Source: Pseudisothecium myosuroides
Lineage: Eukaryota; Streptophyta; Bryopsida; Hypnales; Lembophyllaceae
DNA: 64,000 nucleotides
Direction of reading: 5' to 3'
NCBI GenBank assembly: GCA_951799445.1
Contig: OX637292.1
Location: 13,767,296-13,831,295 of the forward strand
Made by a program: the position numbers and the translations under genes. The notes under the pieces are model-generated. The model had not been told where the DNA came from. It ran no database searches and was given only the letters and a program-made list of their open reading frames with translations. Below, piece after piece: positions 1-11,043 of this stretch (positions are counted from its first letter, which is position 1; every line of letters begins with the position of its first letter).

Positions 1-661
1 GAAACTCAGGTGCCAGTAGCTCACAAGCGAAAGAACACGCCCAATAAGACTTGAGAAAGCAAGAAAATAGGTTCGGACGACCTTCTTCTTTTATAGGTGT
101 ATCCGGGACTCCCCTGTAATCTTGCCTGCAAGACCACTCGCACTGATAAGACATTGTTTTGTTACATGACCAAATTCCCTTAAAACTATGGGAGAACCTG
201 ATCCCGTCTCATATAGGGCCCCCAGTAACGAACAACTCATCTATACGCTAGGCTGGACTTATTAGCAAGTGGTGTAAGCATGACCTAGCTAAATGTCCAT
301 GGTCACTCACCTGGAATGAAAATGGGATCATCTCTACTGTACCTTTCAGTGAACTTAACCCTAACGCTAAGAAATTTTATAAAAAATTCATAAAAATTTA
401 ATGTCAACAGATTCTGCTCTTTAACCTAAAAATTCTTCACAGCTCGACATTTTGCTCCCAAAAATCACGAGACACTATTTGTTATTACTCAAATAGAGCA
501 TTCTCTATGTGTTTCTAGCTGTTGCCATCACCACACAACCAACTTTCTTTTACAAAATTCAATTCATAACCTCTTAAGGACAATTCATCATTTTGAAATG
601 ACCATTTTTGATCGATCATATTGTAGAAAGCATATTTGAAACGGAGAAAATCTTTACATCA

Positions 662-2685
662 TTAGATTGATTGAGGAACGACTGCATCCTCGGCTTGACG
701 TTGCTCATACTTGGCAAACACATCCGGAGGTAAGGCACGTTTCACCTGCAAAAAATGCAATAGACCCAAACACAAAATCAAATACATTTTCCAGGTTGAG
801 TATGTCTTTGAAGACAAATAGAAATAGTAGTAATTTGATTGAATGTCAAGCTCATAGTACCTCAGACCAAGGGATGGATTCTTCACAGCCACTTGTCTCA
901 ATGCAAGGAAGCGAATTGGATGCTTGCGATCCACCAAACTTAGACTCCTCTACTCTACGCCGCAAACATGTGAAGCAATGAAGGTGCCCTCCTGCACACT
1001 ACAAGAGTCTTCGAACCTAAGAATCCAAATTTCTAGATGTGAGAGTGGCAACATGCATTGTGTTACACATACACCATCCAAAGAACCACAAATGCGATGA
1101 GGCTAAAATGCACGGTACATCTAACTTGTAAAAGGGTTTTTACCTGGACCATTTCTTCAAATCGGTAATCTGAACACCACCACCAACACTCAATGTTTGT
1201 AGATGTCTCACCCTCACAAGCATTCATGTGAGTCCCGCACTGAGAACAACAACCCCCACAATCAATGTCTGAACATGTCTCACCCTCACAAGCATCCATG
1301 TGAGTCCCGCACTGAGGACCAGTATCTATCTTCAACTTCTTTGTAGCCAGTTTTGCACCTTCTGCTGAAGCATTCTGGATACTTTGCAGCTCTCTCTCAA
1401 AGATAGAGCATGGCTCACATGGTGGCTCAGGTGTTGGATCACGAGGTATCGGACGGAGTTTGGGATACCCTTGTAGCCTCCCTGGTTTTCTGCCATGCCC
1501 TGTTACACTCAATAAGTGAGCAGCGTGGGAGTTCTGTTGTTAGAGCAAGAAACACCGAAGAAGCACATCTTGCAACAATCTAGACACCTCACGTGATTAC
1601 TTGCACGATTGTTGTTAAGTATTAGTGAAATAGATGATTTGAAACAGATGCCCTAGATGATTTACAGAATTCCCGACAGGAAAAGTAGCCTGCATGCCGG
1701 GAAAACAGGACGCACGTCACTGCCACCAACGAAGTAGTGAGGAATGAGAATAATGGTAACTTGGCATATGCAAAACTGACCGACTGTACCCAAATCCCCA
1801 AAGTCATACCTCTTAGTTCTGCAGCGAGGGCAGCTGTGTAATCGGAGCTAATTGCTTTGTAGCTTGAAGAATACTGACTATTGTTCTCGTGCAGCACTCT
1901 TTTCAGCTCCAGAACAGGGTATCGGGGGAATTCATTCGCCAACGTATAAAAAGTCCAAATATTATAGTTAGTTTTTACATATAGAGGTAAATCCTCAGGA
2001 CCGAAGTCCCCCTGCCACTCCCCGTGATTACTGGTTCCAACCCTATGCACGTTTGGCCTCGCGAAGACGTCCATTGGCTTCTCAATCGCTTGAGGAGGAT
2101 CTGCGATCCACAAGCGGGAACCCGACAAAGCGATTCACGACGGAATAATTTACCGCATCAACAATCTATCACTGTTACAATCAAGGTCGATTCTACTTAT
2201 GAGGAACGAGAGAGCACGAACACTCGAGATATTTCACAGGATAGGAAAAAAAATGATCATGACTGACAGACTTGTAGCAAGTCCACAAAATATTTGCAAC
2301 CTCAGGTCCTTGCCTGGATCGACGACTGGATTCTAAGACAAAATCATTCTGTATTTCTCGAATTTATCATACCAAGCTTTGGTCCTTCTTGTGGTACTGG
2401 CTCTGCCTTCGGCTCGCCATGCTCCATATATCGGAGAATAATCCTCTCCAAAGCCTTCCCCGGTGAGGTTTTCTTCAACTGCGATGCCAAATCTGCAGCA
2501 GCTACACTCGGGCTTGCATTTGGAAATATTGAGAGAAGTCTCGACAATTCTTTGTCAAGAACCTGATGGTTTTGTCTTTCAGATATAATTTTAATCGCTG
2601 CCGACATCACCCAGGGTTCATCGCCAAGCTCTACCGGAGCCTTTTCATTGCGTCTTTCCCTCTCCCCCAACCCGCCTCCCACCAT
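662..2685 (-). CDS. RNF216-like RBR E3 ubiquitin ligase, 5' part of gene
   Basis: Five exons on the minus strand join in phase: 2685-2373, 2100-1810, 1499-1144, 998-861 and 745 to about 662, each intron with GT...AG ends. The product starts at MVGGGLGE. It has two CUE/UBA-like helical segments (around LSRLLSIFPN and YTLANEFPRYP), then a Cys-rich duplicated stretch, then RING1. RING1 is recognised from FEEMVQ joined across an intron to CAGGHLHCFTCLRR, and the next exon carries KRALPPDVFAKYEQRQAED, the spacing seen in RNF216/TRIAD3 proteins. These proteins transfer ubiquitin through an RBR catalytic module. No IBR or RING2 exon was found downstream and the last exon meets a TAA at 662-664, so the gene is either truncated or continues beyond the window with an unseen splice. 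The expected CxxC knuckle of RING1 reads CWWWC, so one zinc ligand may be lost. The family call is inferred from motif spacing, without a database search. Confidence 0.6.
1173..1316 (-). repeat. 72-bp tandem duplication inside the RNF216-like exon
   Basis: Two 72-bp units (1245-1316 and 1173-1244) encode 24 residues each, both starting QCGTHM and containing ACEGET. The unit includes the first zinc knuckle of RING1: the N-terminal copy reads DCGGCCS and the copy attached to the rest of RING1 reads ECWWWCS. The duplication is in frame. Confidence 0.8.
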
Positions 2686-4388
2686 CCTGACAGCAATCTT
2701 GAACGCTAAAACAACCAAGTGAAAACAACGTTTTCGCCAATGCAGCAGTACCTAAAACTTTGGGGTCATTCAAGTGGTTGATATGATCCACTCTCAGGTG
2801 CCGGTTCCCTCCTGTCGACACTCTTTGATAGACGTACAAAAAAACTCTGCAGCATATCAATATCAGAACAAGAAAACAATATTAGCACTCTGGCAAACAA
2901 GTACATTAGCACCCCAAACCAAACGATCCCAACGACAATTTCGAATAAGGAAAAATTACAAAAGACCGCCAAAAAGGCACAAAGAGTTGGTCGCCAACAG
3001 ATTTCGAAACAACATACACGATAAGAATCAAGGAAACCTAAAACAGAAGATAGCTCGAAAACCAAAGAAACAACAGTATCATCACCTCTTTGCACACTAC
3101 ACAAGTTAAATCAATTAGTGCGAGACACCAATTGTTTTACGCTGCATTTTTCTACTACGAATCATTCTATTTGTTTAGTGGACACTAAGAGAGGAAGCGA
3201 GTATACAGTGCTTGTCCCTGAAATCATTAAAATTTTGGAAAAAAAATTCAGTCAAGCAGATACATACGATATAAATTAATTAGTTAGACGCACTATCTAA
3301 TTGAATTAGCTTGTGCAGTCTAATGACAAAACAACAATATTGCAAACAAAAGGATCCTAAAAACAATTTTCCCTATGAGCAACGAGGAATGATTTAACAA
3401 GATCGCCAACACGGGACCAAGAGTCAGCCACGAAACTACAGAAGAGAAATCAAAGAAACCTAAAACAGCAGAACTACAAGCAGAATCACAAGCAGCAAGT
3501 GCAAACTGCTGTAATTCACCAAAAACACAGCCCCTTCGACAACTGAAGGGAGAATTAATTTCTGAAGAAAAAGAGTCTAAATTTCTGAAAAGAACGGAAG
3601 AAGTGTTGCAAAGCAGCTGTAACTTAAAACATAAACAGCAGATAGCTCAGATAACTAAGCAGCCAAGACCTTTGCCGTAATTCACCAAAACAAAGCTAGC
3701 TCCACCACCACATAAAATCTCGCACATTGTAAGGAAGCAGAAAAAGGAAACTTGAAAAGCTTTTCAAAAGTTGCAAAACCCGCCATGCACGCATACTCCG
3801 GCCTCGAGTCCATTAAACTCCCCTGCCGCCAATTCAACTGACACAGATCGAGACATAGAGCCTCCAAGTGAACGCTGACAACAACACGAACCCAATCAAA
3901 TACAGTTTTCGCTACGGGAGAATTTGGCGCACCAGAGATGACCATTGCAGCAGTTTCGCGCTCAATGCAAGGTGAAATTGCAATCGACAACAACGACTGA
4001 GGCCGGCGTCGAGCTAGAACTGAAAGAACAGAAGAAACTAGCTGAGAACTGGAGCAATACGGCACCAAGGACGAGAATTCTGGGCTTGCTGGGAAGCTCT
4101 TGGCACATTGAAGAGCATTCGAGAGTCGGCAAAGACAGATTCAGGGCTTTCATTGTTCATCGCGGCTGTCGAATTGACAATGTACTGAAACATGCAGTTC
4201 ATGAAAAGAGGCCCACGTCGCCACTTTGACGGCTGGAGCTGACGTCCTGGTGCCAAGTCGCGTGCTGCCTGGTTGCCCCATTATGGCGGTGCCGCCAGCG
4301 GTGTTAGGGCCTGCCCTTTTTTTTTAATTTAGTTTCTGAGAAAGTGCAAGGATCACTTAATTTTTGGTGAAGCATTGTATAACTTATC
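2686..4388. other. No clear gene; possible 5' region of the RNF216-like gene
   Basis: Open frames here are short and resemble no family I know. Base composition rises in GC around 3,900-4,310, which would suit a promoter or 5' UTR of the minus-strand E3 ligase gene, but no core promoter motif is convincing. Confidence 0.3.
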
Positions 4389-4390
4389 TA

Positions 4391-4800
4391 AGGTAGGAGG
4401 CTCAGAAATGGAGCATCTAAGGGCTGGTCCCCCTTTTTCATGTATTTCCTTGGATGGGAATATTTTTAGCTCATTTTTCAGACATAGAGAAATTGATGAG
4501 GAATCTAACCCAAGTGGTTTCGTATTTTTCCGAGCATTTTTGAATTACTTATGAATTTTCAAACGAGTTAGGTCATAGGTCCCTATTTGTGACCCTAGGT
4601 CTTTCATAAACGGTTCACTTGCAATTCTAAATCAAAATGGGGAAAGCAAAGAGAATGATTGGCTCTTGCAATTAAAAATGTTTGTTCCCTTGATTCATTC
4701 AATGACTATATTAATCAGTTTCAGAACCAACTCATGTCCATTTCCCAGCCATTTATAGGATCCATTCTAAATGCTCGCTCTGTTTTACAGCCTCCTACCT
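4391..4800. mobile_element. TA-type MITE, family AGGTAGGAGG, copy 1
   Basis: The termini are inverted (AGGTAGGAGGCT at the left, AGCCTCCTACCT at the right) and each is flanked by TA, the target duplication of Tc1/mariner/Stowaway elements. Length is 410 bp, with no coding capacity. Related copies of nearly identical length lie at 6359-6766 and 39736-40145. Confidence 0.85.
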
Positions 4801-4802
4801 TA

Positions 4803-5051
4803 CACAAAATAGTGAAATTAGATTGCCTTAACAATTAGGTTGCCTTACAACTTGAAAGTTACTTTACAAGCCATTACAGTCAACAAATCTTTCTAAAAAT
4901 AGTTTTATTTGCACACATGGAGGTTCATGAGTCTCAATTACAACAATATCGAATTCAAAAATAGTGTATTCTTGTACAATAACTAAAAATATTTATTTAG
5001 TGTCAAATGTCAAGAAATTAGTGTGGGGCAACCTAATTTCACTATTTTGTG
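4803..5051. mobile_element. TA-type MITE, family CACAAAATAGTG, copy 1
   Basis: A 249-bp element with inverted ends CACAAAATAGTGAAATTAG and TA on both sides. Its left TA (4801-4802) is also the right TA of the preceding MITE, and its right TA (5052-5053) is the left TA of the next copy. Confidence 0.8.
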
Positions 5052-5053
5052 TA

Positions 5054-5780
5054 CATAAAATAGTGAAATTAAATTGCCTTAATAATTAGGTTGCCTTACC
5101 CCCAAGAAAGTTACTCTACAAGCCATTAACTATTAGGTTGTCTTACTTTAAGAAAGTTACTTTACAAGCCATTAGAGCATGGCCATGGTTGCCTGGCCAA
5201 ATGGGCATGGGCAAGCCAGTCTGGCGGACTCAATACATTTGCTACGCAACTGTGACTCTGGGACCCCCACCGTGGGCCGAGCAATTAGTTCAATAACTCC
5301 AGCATTGAAGGTGCCTTATTTTTTCCAAAAAAATCCAACTTCATTGAATTTCATTGGCTCCTGATTCAAGGAAGTTCTAGCTAGTCAACTCTAGGCTCTG
5401 AGAAAATTCCCCCATCTACTGGATGCTGAAGGAGAATTGGAATGATCTAATGTGCTCAGAATCAGAGAATTTTTTGGCAAATGGGAGTTGATGCCCTGCC
5501 TCCCAACCTCTGCCAAACCCACCCGCCAGGTTTGGTGAGTGGGGGTGGGCATGCTCTTAACAATTAGGTTGCCTTATCCCAAGAAAGTTACTGTATAAGC
5601 CATCAAAGTCAACAAACCTTTCTATAGATACTTCCATTTGTACAAATGGAGGTTCATGAGTCCAAATTACAACATTAATTAATTCAAAAATAGTGTATTC
5701 TTGTACAATAGCAAAAAATATTTATATAGTGTCAAGTGTTAAGAAATTAGTGAAGGGCAACCTAATTTCACTATTATGTG
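5054..5780. mobile_element. TA-type MITE, family CACAAAATAGTG, copy 2, with nested insertion
   Basis: This second copy of the preceding family (start CATAAAATAGTGAAATTA, end CTATTATGTG before TA) is enlarged by an insertion at 5175-5556. Its left part contains short tandem repeats of the phrase TTAGGTTGYCTTAC followed by AAGAAAGTTACT. Confidence 0.7.
5175..5556. mobile_element. Tourist-like MITE nested in a TA-type MITE
   Basis: Inverted ends GAGCATGGCC and GGGCATGCTC are flanked by a TTA duplication (5172-5174 and 5557-5559), as expected for PIF/Harbinger-type elements. The 382-bp interior is more GC-rich than its surroundings and has no recognised coding sequence. Confidence 0.7.
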
Positions 5781-6255
5781 TACATTCATCCATTTTTAGA
5801 ACCTCAAAACACTTTTCAATTGTATTCATGCATTTTTTCATCCAAATTTGACAAAAAAAATTGGCAAAAAAAGATTATTCACTTTTGGCAAGAAGTAGAC
5901 AATCATTTTGAAATAGTGCAATCTAGCCCCATGGTACCTAAAAAAAGGACTCCGCTTCCTTTGTTGTGAGATTATCATCCACTTGTTCCTCATTTGCCCT
6001 CTCTTGTCCTTACATATTCTCACCATTGCAGCATACGCAAGTGCTTACTAATCACCAGCCGCTCCATTTATGGATTTCATTGTATGATTTTGTGAGTAGG
6101 GTGTTCGCTATTACTTTTGCAATAGTAGTCTACAATTCTAGAACGTAGCCCTTATGGCCAACGTAGCAGGAGGGGAAGGGTGTATTGTTGTGATTGAATT
6201 GCAAGGAATCTCTTGGCTCTAGTTGTATCATTTCATCATTCATTTTGCATGTTAA

Positions 6256-7285
6256 CCCTTAAAGTTTCATAACTATGTTTTCCCGAAAACGCTCAAAAAC
6301 TGTCATTTTTTAGTACAAGTACCAAATTTTTTATTAAGAACTTTTTTTGACACATGTAAGGTAGTCTGCTCTAAAAGCGAGCGGCCTCTTCAAATCGTTC
6401 CTATATTTAGGTCTGAAATGGACATTAGGTGATCTTAAATGGACCTCTCAAGCCATTGAGATAATCGAGAGAAAAGCATCATCTATTGCAAGAGCCAATC
6501 ATTGGCCTTCATTTACTCAAATCACTTTAGAAGTTGCAAGTGGTCAGATTTTGGAAGACCTAGGGTCAGAAATAGGTGCCTACAACAATTTTTTTTGAAA
6601 ATTCATAAGTAATTCAAAAATGATTCAAAAAATATGAAACCACTTGTGTAACGTTCCACATCCATTTTTCTTTCTCTGAAAAATGATCCAAATTTTTTCT
6701 TATTCATGGAAACTTGTAAAAAAGGCAGATCAGCCCTTAAATGGTCACTTTTAGGCCATACTACCTTAACGGTAGGATCATGTAGCATGCTAAGTTTAAA
6801 CCTTGTGGTAAAAATTTCAGAAATTTCCACTGTGTAGATTACAAGATATAAGCATTCAAGTCCATTGAAATCATTTTTTGGGCCTGGTGAAAAATAGGGT
6901 AGCTATACTTTACAAGCTCACTTTTCTATGAAAAAATGTCCAAAATGGTGGTGCTTCTTTGGATTCTCTTTCCTAGACAAGTTGCCGCTACATGCTTAAA
7001 AAATTTCAAATCATTTGGAGTTGGAGAACATATAGGAATAAAATAGTAAGTAGAAAGAAGTAGAGAATGATTCAATATACTAAATTGGTATGACATTACA
7101 TATTACATATTAGGCCATAACTTTTGACTCCTATTTATAAATGTCATGAAATTTGGTGCATATAAAAGATATTACTTATCCCCACCTTCTATTAAAATTT
7201 CAGCCTAATATATGGAAATCTCTAGTCTTACGTACCTACCCAAAATTTCTATGTTGCCAAAAAATGCATGCTGGTCCTTTAGGGG
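6256..7285 (+). mobile_element. TTAA-family element, copy 1, split by a MITE
   Basis: Starts after TTAA (6252-6255) with CCCTTAAAG and ends with CCTTTAGGGG at 7285. Internal sequence matches the copies at 10107 and 13805 (for example the segments around TGAAAAAATGTCCAAAATGG and GGCCATAACTTTTGACTC). The right TTAA has decayed to TCTT. The MITE at 6359-6766 sits inside it. Confidence 0.7.
6359..6766. mobile_element. TA-type MITE, family AGGTAGGAGG, copy 2 (inverted)
   Basis: 408 bp, ends AGGTAGTCTGCTC and ATACTACCT, flanked by TA (6357-6358, 6767-6768). The interior is the reverse complement of the 4391-4800 and 39736-40145 copies. It is nested in a TTAA-family element, so it is the younger insertion. 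Confidence 0.8.
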
Positions 7286-10102
7286 TCTTTGTAGACTTCA
7301 TTAGTTGCTTACTGGTAAATATGAGTTGCAATGGAGGTTTATAAGAGCTTTGGATCTGTGATTTTTTCATGTTCTTTTTCTGTTGTTGGCTCATGTGTGT
7401 ATATTTAGCTTGTGTGATTGTCGATTTTTACTTTTATAATTTTTTTAAATTAGTACAATTAAATTTTGGCATCTATTTTTAGATATTTTGTCAGCCTTGA
7501 CCTCTCAATATGGTAGTATATAGCCTAATTCCTTAGTAACTTTCTTTTTTAGTTGTAGCGTATTGAAATATTAAAAAATTATAATAAAAACTATTTCATT
7601 TCAATGAACTTTGTGAAAGAGAATAAATTAAACATACTAAGTGTCTAAATTTTAAAAATGAACAAAATGAACCAATTTGAAATTGATAATTTTTGAGTTT
7701 TTGAAAGTTTGAAATTATAAATTAATCATCCAATAAAATTTTATTTTATTTTATTTTGTTTCCCTCCCCCCCCCAAATAAAGAACAACTCAACAAAAGAC
7801 TCCCACAAATAGAGAGAATAACACGAATCATATATTAAAGGAGAATAAATCTCCTTGAAGCATGGTATAGGGCTAATGTAGACCAACACATTTCTGTTTG
7901 TTACCTATGGGAGGCAACCCATTTTTAAAATAGTGCTTTAATTTTGTAGCCTAAATGTGATGCTTGGCAAGTTATATTCACTATTGAATTGGGTTTAGTA
8001 GCTTGAAACATTCCAAAAAAATATTGACAAAATTCACTCTCTGTCGACAATTCTCTCGAAAACCAAGCTTGAGGGGCTTAGCCTATGATTTATGGATTAA
8101 AGTGATTAGCCTACATGAAGAGACTGTTCAGTGAACAACATAATGGCCAACAACAAGAATTTTGATGGCATGGCTTGTTTGGATTGCCTCCGAGCAACCA
8201 TACTATAAACCGTAATCATGGTTCTTTGTGAGATTCATAGATATAATAGGATTGTTAATGAAGACTACAAGGTAATTATAAATTTCTTGTCTAGATTGGA
8301 ATGATTAATCACCAAGTGTTTCAATTCCTACTACAAGCCAATTATGAACGGTAATGACCATGCATAATGACCATTTGTAATGATCGTTTGTAATGACTTG
8401 TTGGTAATGATCGTTGGTAATGAACCATTGGTAATGTTTGCTGGTAATGATTGTTGATAATGACTATTGGTAGTGTACCCAATATATTTTATAATGGAGC
8501 TACTACTTCTTTCGTTTCTCTCCAATTGGAGAACTCATTTATTGGCTAAACTGGTTCACATCATGGCTATTACGGCATATCTAGTACATTATAAATTTAT
8601 AAACTAGTAAAATTTAAGATTTTAACTTGTCAAAATAGTGTTGATTTATAGTTTGGTCTTCTAAATCTTTTATTCATATAAAACACGTAGAAAATAATCA
8701 TTTTTTGTAGCCTTTCAAGTTTGATATGAACAATCATGTTGTTTACTCAAGTAAATCCCCACCACTTCTTTTTTATTGTCCCTATCTTGTCAATTTTTTC
8801 CTTAAGTTTAAGCTCAATTTAGAATGATGTCAAATTTAAATTTATGAAATCTAATTATAAATATTATATGCTTGTACTATGTATTTATATAGGAGTGATT
8901 AATTCATACTAATTACATTATTCAAAATGTCACTAAAGGCTCTTCTTACCTTGTGATTAGGGGTTGGTTCAAATAAAGGCTTTCAATGCTTCTAGAGGCA
9001 TTTATTGAAAACCGCCATTATGTGGATTATTGTTATGACTCTTGAATAAGTAATTAGATAAATTTTGAACTAAACTTTGAAAAAGAACCCTTTTAGACTA
9101 GTAGATTAAAAGATTATAGTGTTTGATGTTAAAAATTCTTTGAAAGGTATAATTTTTTTGTAGCGTGGTTATAAGGTGACAAAGTTTTTTTTGCTTTTTT
9201 ATTTATATAATGTACATTTGCAATTCTACAAATTTATAAATTGGTAAGTTCTTAATTATATAATTTGTAATGTCTTTTAAATGTTTCAAATTGAATTTAT
9301 AAACTTATAACATTTTACTATACAAACTTGTTATGTAGCAAAAAAAGAGGATGTAATATAATAGAACAAATTTCAAATACTTTATTATGCATTCAAGATG
9401 AAAGCAATTAAATTGAAAGAATTAGTGTCCTTGTAGATGAAAGGACATACAAAAGGATGAGCAAAGCTTAAAACAATGGTAGCTTTAAAATTATGGAGAT
9501 TTACATGTGGCAAGTGGTTTAAAGTTTTCATGGCTTCATTCATCTCGCTTGAAAGGAATGTTCTGCACTTCATCCTCAAAAAAATCCAAGAGTTGTTCAA
9601 AATTGACTAATGGACCTTGTAAATGTCATGCTACAACCTAAAGCTTAATGTTGAATTCATTTTAGTGCTCCAATCCAACTTTGATCCATTAGATCTAACA
9701 AGCCCAATACTTGTATGGTTGAATCTTTGCACTCTATTATCTTTGAAAGGCTTGCAACAACCTTTCTAATACAAGAAGTCCATTGAATATTAAATTGATT
9801 TTTTTCAATATGTCCAATCTCTACATTCTAATCATATTTTCATATTTGTAACTTTAGTATAAGATTTTGGAGCTGCAAATGAAAATATACAAATTGCTAA
9901 TAGAAATATTGTTCTACGTGAAGAATTTTTCAACTTCAAACACTATAATCTTTTGATCTACAAGTCTTTTTTATGTATTCTAGTTTGAAATCAATCTAGT
10001 GGCTTGAACCTTTGGTTATGCATCATGTACACAAATATTGTGACAAAATTGAAGATATTATCTATATTTAGAAAGTGCCTCTGTAAGCACCAATAGCTTC
10101 AT
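7286..10102. other. AT-rich intergenic DNA, no gene seen
   Basis: Low-complexity A/T-rich sequence with poly-A and poly-T runs and frequent stops in all frames. Apart from the short tandem repeat at about 8345-8475, I see no supported feature. Confidence 0.5.
8345..8475. repeat. Degenerate GGTAATGAYCRTT minisatellite
   Basis: About nine imperfect tandem copies of a 13-16-bp unit built on GTAATGA followed by C/T and a T-rich spacer. Boundaries are approximate. Confidence 0.7.
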
Positions 10103-10106
10103 TTAA

Positions 10107-11039
10107 CCCCTAAAGGTCAGAGACTATGTTTTCACCAAAACCGCTTCCAAATTGCCTTTTCTAATACAAGTACCAAATTTTAGAAAAAAAATATTTTTGT
10201 AAAAATGTAACCATTGGATCTTGTAGTAAACTAGTTTGAGAAGTTGAGGAAAAATTTTCAGAAATTTCCACCGTGTGGATTGCAAGGTAATAGCGTTTTA
10301 ATTGACGAAAATCCTTTTTTTGTCCCTGCAAAAATCCGGGCAACTGCACCTCACAAGGTCACATTTGTATGAAAAAATGTTCAATATGGTGGTTACTCTT
10401 TGTATTCATTCTTCAAGGCAAGTTGGACACATGCTCGAAAAGTTTCAGTTCATTTGGAATTGTACAACATATAGGAAAAAATAGTAAATAGGAAGAGGTA
10501 GAGAATTTTTCAAAACACCAAATTGTTAAGAATTTAGATATGGAATTGAAAAATGCCAATCCCAACGGTTGTAATGTTGTAATAAACAATATACACCCAA
10601 TGTTTTTATTTTTTTTCAAAAACAATGAAAATTGAGTTAAATAAAGGATTTCAATGTTTATTTTAGAGTAGGGATTCCATAACTACCCTCAAACTAAGAA
10701 TCCTCATAACTTTTGACTCAATGATCGGAATGGAATGATTCAAAGCTTCCCGCGTATGTATAAATCTAAAGAATAAATTTCAAATTTTTATTTTAAAAAA
10801 AAGTAATTTTTAAAGAAGTTTTTTTGCTGCCGGGCTGCCTGCCGACCAATGAAAATGACATATCATGCAATAACTTTTTAACCATGTAGTCAAAAGTTAT
10901 GAAAATTATTGGGCCTTAAAGCTACTCCTTGGACACATCTTGTGTGGAAATTTCAAAGAAAAAAAAATAAAAGCTCCATTTGTAGTGAGCTGCCCAAAAT
11001 CGCTATGTTGTCAAAAAATGGTGTTTGGTCCTTTAGGGG
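10107..11039 (+). mobile_element. TTAA-family element, copy 2
   Basis: Perfect TTAA flanks (10103-10106 and 11040-11043) enclose 933 bp with inverted ends CCCCTAAAGG and CCTTTAGGGG. No coding capacity is visible. TTAA targets with CCC-starting ends are typical of piggyBac, and Kolobok also uses TTAA; which applies here cannot be told from a non-autonomous copy. Confidence 0.8.
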
Positions 11040-11043
11040 TTAA

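Noticed and set aside
1..660. Downstream RBR exons of the E3 ligase gene (IBR and RING2)
   Set aside because: A short minus-strand stretch with Cys residues near 1-160 was examined, but the spacing does not fit IBR or RING2 and no splice sites support it.
3682..4256. Overlapping open frames of 72-128 codons on both strands
   Set aside because: No family resemblance; several frames open at once in a region of mixed composition, so coding is not supported.
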